From JBBQTU01 sp038213005 (GTDB lineage Bacteria; Planctomycetota; Phycisphaerae; Tepidisphaerales; Tepidisphaeraceae): a stretch of DNA of 15,076 nucleotides. This document shows positions 13,305-15,076 of this stretch, one piece after another. Every line of letters starts with the position of its first letter. Position 1 is the first letter of the stretch. Location: contig JBBQTU010000089.1 of assembly GCA_038213005.1 (NCBI GenBank), positions 1 through 15,076 on the forward strand. Reading direction: 5' to 3'. The position numbers and the translations under genes were made by a program. The notes under the pieces are model-generated. The model did not search any database. It saw only the letters and a list, made by a program, of their open reading frames with translations, and had not been told where the DNA came from.

Positions 13305-14540
13305 TTACACCACAATCACCTTCGCCGGCGGAATCCCGTTAAACGCCAAGGCGCTCGCGCACGAGTACGCCCCGATATTCGGCACATACACCACCGATTC
13401 CACATCCAGTTCCGGAAGTTCCTCGCTCAGCGAGATCGTGTCGAACGAGTCGCACGTCGGCCCCGCCAGGATCGACGCGTATTTCTGCGTCTTGACCAGC
13501 GTGCGGAACTCGTACCTCGCGTGGTCGAACACGATGCCGGAGAAGTCGCCGTAGACGCCGTCGTCCAGGTAGTAATAGTTCTTGTTATTGCGGATCGACC
13601 GCCCGACCACGCGGGTGATCAGCATCCCCGCTGGCCCCACCAGTGCCCGCCCCGGCTCGGCGATGATGTCGATGTCCTTGTCGAACAGGCGATCCATCTC
13701 CTTGCGCAGCGTCGACGCAAACGTCTCGATGACGATCCGGTCGTCCTTGAAATACTTGATCGGGAATCCGCCGCCGATGTCGATCATGCGGATCTTCAGC
13801 CCACGCCGCTTTGCCTCGGCCACGATCCGGGCCACCTGCTCAAACGCCCGCATGTAGTTCTCGATATTCGTGCACTGCGAACCAACGTGGAAGCTGATCC
13901 CGTCCGCCTTGAGGCCCAGGCTCCGGGCCTTCAGCAGCATCGGCACCACCTGCTCCTCATCGGCCCCGAACTTCAGCGACAGTTCCACGATACTGCCCAG
14001 GTTCGACACCTTCAGCCGGCAAAGCACCCCGCAGCCCGGCGCGTGCTTGGCGATCTTGTACAACTCCGGCTCATTGTCGAACGTGACCAGTTTCACCTTG
14101 CTCTTGCGGGCGAATTCCAGTCCCTCAGGGCGCTTAATGGTGTTGGCGAAGATCACGTCTTCTGGCTTGGCGCCGCACGCCATCACCAGGCGCATCTCGC
14201 CCTCGCTGGCGCAGTCGAAACAGCCGCCCAGGTCTACGAACGTGCGGATGATATCCGGATGCGGATTGGCCTTGATGGCGTAGAACAGCCGCACGCGCGG
14301 CATCAGCCTGCGAAACGTGGTGTATTCCTCAACCAGCTTCGCCTTGTCGATCACCATCAGCGGCGTACCGTGCATCTTCGTCAGCGCGCGCAGTCTCTTG
14401 GGCAGCGCCAGCTTCATGATGGACGCGGGGGTCTTGTGGACCGACGCAGGCACAAACCGGGACTCGTCGATCAGCCCCGCGAAGGGCGAGGGACCATTGG
14501 CACTGCTCGATCGAGCCGAAGGCGAATCTGTCTTTCTCAA
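13305..14540 (-). CDS. Fold-III PLP decarboxylase, ornithine/lysine decarboxylase type
   Basis: The predicted protein has 411 residues. PLP-binding Lys90 lies in FYAIKANP (86-93), and the barrel motifs FHVGSQ (217-222), IDIGGGFP (253-260) and AEPGRAL (294-300) follow. The catalytic-loop cysteine and aspartate sit in GPTCDSFD (360-367), and Tyr392 in IGAYSCASA contacts PLP. This set, with its short C-terminus, fits eukaryote-like ornithine decarboxylases and bacterial ornithine/lysine decarboxylases rather than diaminopimelate or arginine decarboxylases. The product would be putrescine or cadaverine; the exact substrate is not certain. I chose TTG 14540 because GAGAGG lies 9 nt upstream. ATG 14417 (MKLALPKR) has no such site but would give a more usual N-terminus, so the first ~41 residues are the weakest part. 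Confidence 0.88.
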   Translation of the reverse strand: MRKTDSPSARSSSANGPSPFAGLIDESRFVPASVHKTPASIMKLALPKRLRALTKMHGTPLMVIDKAKLVEEYTTFRRLMPRVRLFYAIKANPHPDIIRTFVDLGGCFDCASEGEMRLVMACGAKPEDVIFANTIKRPEGLEFARKSKVKLVTFDNEPELYKIAKHAPGCGVLCRLKVSNLGSIVELSLKFGADEEQVVPMLLKARSLGLKADGISFHVGSQCTNIENYMRAFEQVARIVAEAKRRGLKIRMIDIGGGFPIKYFKDDRIVIETFASTLRKEMDRLFDKDIDIIAEPGRALVGPAGMLITRVVGRSIRNNKNYYYLDDGVYGDFSGIVFDHARYEFRTLVKTQKYASILAGPTCDSFDTISLSEELPELDVESVVYVPNIGAYSCASALAFNGIPPAKVIVV

Positions 14541-14597
14541 CTCAGGATACCTCTCCCAGTATTTAACCAGCTACCCATGACAACCACACGGCAGTAC

Positions 14598-14627
14598 ATC
14601 ATAAAGCAAGCCGCCTGGCAAAAACAA
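14598..14627 (-). promoter_or_regulatory. Candidate promoter for the decarboxylase gene
   Basis: On the minus strand TTGTTT (14622-14627) and TATGAT (14598-14603) are separated by 18 bp, resembling a housekeeping promoter. It would give a leader of about 50 nt containing the GAGAGG ribosome site before TTG 14540. It lies between the gene and the right-hand structured repeat. Confidence 0.4.
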
Positions 14628-14666
14628 CACTCTGCACCAACAGTTTCAAACGGGGCGTGCCCATTT

Positions 14667-14852
14667 TTCCTGGCACGCGATTTCTTAGCCCCAACGGGGC
14701 GGCATTCGTAAGCCCAGGGTAAGCGTACTCGTGCAGCCCTGGGTAAGAACCATTCACTATGAATAAGCCCTGAAAGGGCGACACCTCTTTCAGCACCGTA
14801 GTCGCTCCAACCACTCGCTGACACGCAACTTGCATCTGCCCTTCAAACGGGG
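14667..14852. repeat. Structured intergenic repeat, copy 2
   Basis: This is a direct repeat of 1-186 (about 93% identity over the first 175 nt, ungapped). The same three hairpins are intact: 14688-14700, 14713-14719 with 14737-14743, and 14767-14779. CGGGGCGTGCCC stands just left of it (14651-14662), the exact reverse complement of the sequence right of copy 1 (184-195). Its own right end is degenerate and runs into nine G residues (14849-14857). Short minus-strand ORFs across it look like by-products of the repeat. From here to 15076 I see no gene, RNA or clear regulatory site. Confidence 0.85.
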
Positions 14853-15076
14853 GGGGGATCGCACCGGACCATCTCTGCCCTCACCCGTCGCCCGGCCGGC
14901 GCACTGGCTCCAACGTGTGAACACCGCCCTGACCTCTCGTTGTTCCACACAAGTCTTGGCGCTCACTTGGCTCGGAATCCCAGGTCAGAACTCTCGCATA
15001 GTAAACACGCCTCACGACGCCACGAGGCCAGCGCCCCGGGGACCGGGCATTCCACAGTGGCCCGGCCGCCCCGGCC

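Noticed and set aside
13248..14711. 487-codon plus-strand frame opposite the decarboxylase gene
   Set aside because: It is an antisense shadow rich in Arg, His, Gln and Ala, and the minus strand encodes a decarboxylase with all its catalytic motifs.
14599..14835. Short minus-strand protein across the right-hand repeat
   Set aside because: Such ORFs (reading SPFQGL...APLGL) recur wherever this repeat type occurs. The conserved hairpins argue for a non-coding element.

Overview
The window is about 15 kb of high-GC bacterial DNA. It most likely comes from a planctomycete, possibly of the Phycisphaerae type. The reasons are family-level: an ECF sigma factor with a C-terminal extension followed by secreted TPR-like and DUF1573 proteins, a Spinster-like MFS carrier, a CPBP protease resembling the exosortase-associated type, and intergenic DNA filled with short TTCGT/CGAAAT repeats plus a structured repeat. 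No rRNA, tRNA or universal marker gene is present, so the taxon is an inference.

Layout. 1-481 is non-coding repeat DNA: a ~185-bp structured repeat, an 8-bp tandem repeat and a 36-nt heptad repeat. 482-1681 encodes a Gfo/Idh/MocA oxidoreductase and 1734-2831 encodes GcvT of the glycine cleavage system. 2920-3765 encodes an ECF-type sigma factor whose C-terminal tail carries a probable membrane segment. After an AT-rich gap there is a same-strand run of six genes (4001-8833), all predicted to be exported or membrane-anchored. In order they are a 48-aa membrane peptide, a TPR-like protein with a C-terminal anchor, a secreted protein with a transglutaminase-like Cys/His/Asp set, a secreted helical-repeat protein, a DUF1573 protein and a small membrane-anchored TPR-like protein. 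The last three are joined by 4-nt ATGA overlaps.

On the minus strand follow a GT9 heptosyltransferase-like glycosyltransferase (8883-9959) and a CPBP intramembrane protease (10123-10836). Divergent from the protease are a SIMPL-domain protein (10994-11818) and a Spinster-like MFS transporter (11901-13172). These converge on a fold-III PLP decarboxylase of the ornithine/lysine type (13305-14540, minus). The gap between the converging genes holds a long inverted repeat made of heptamers. The last ~540 bases hold the decarboxylase promoter region and a second copy of the 185-bp repeat, so the two copies flank almost the whole window as direct repeats.

How the genes may work together. GcvT and the decarboxylase are housekeeping metabolism (one-carbon/glycine and polyamine/amino acid). 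GT9 and the CPBP protease point to envelope polysaccharide or protein processing. The most distinctive unit is 2920-8833: a putatively membrane-tethered sigma factor next to a co-directional set of exported proteins with no recognisable anti-sigma gene. It may be an envelope-sensing or extracytoplasmic protein-modification module that has not been described.
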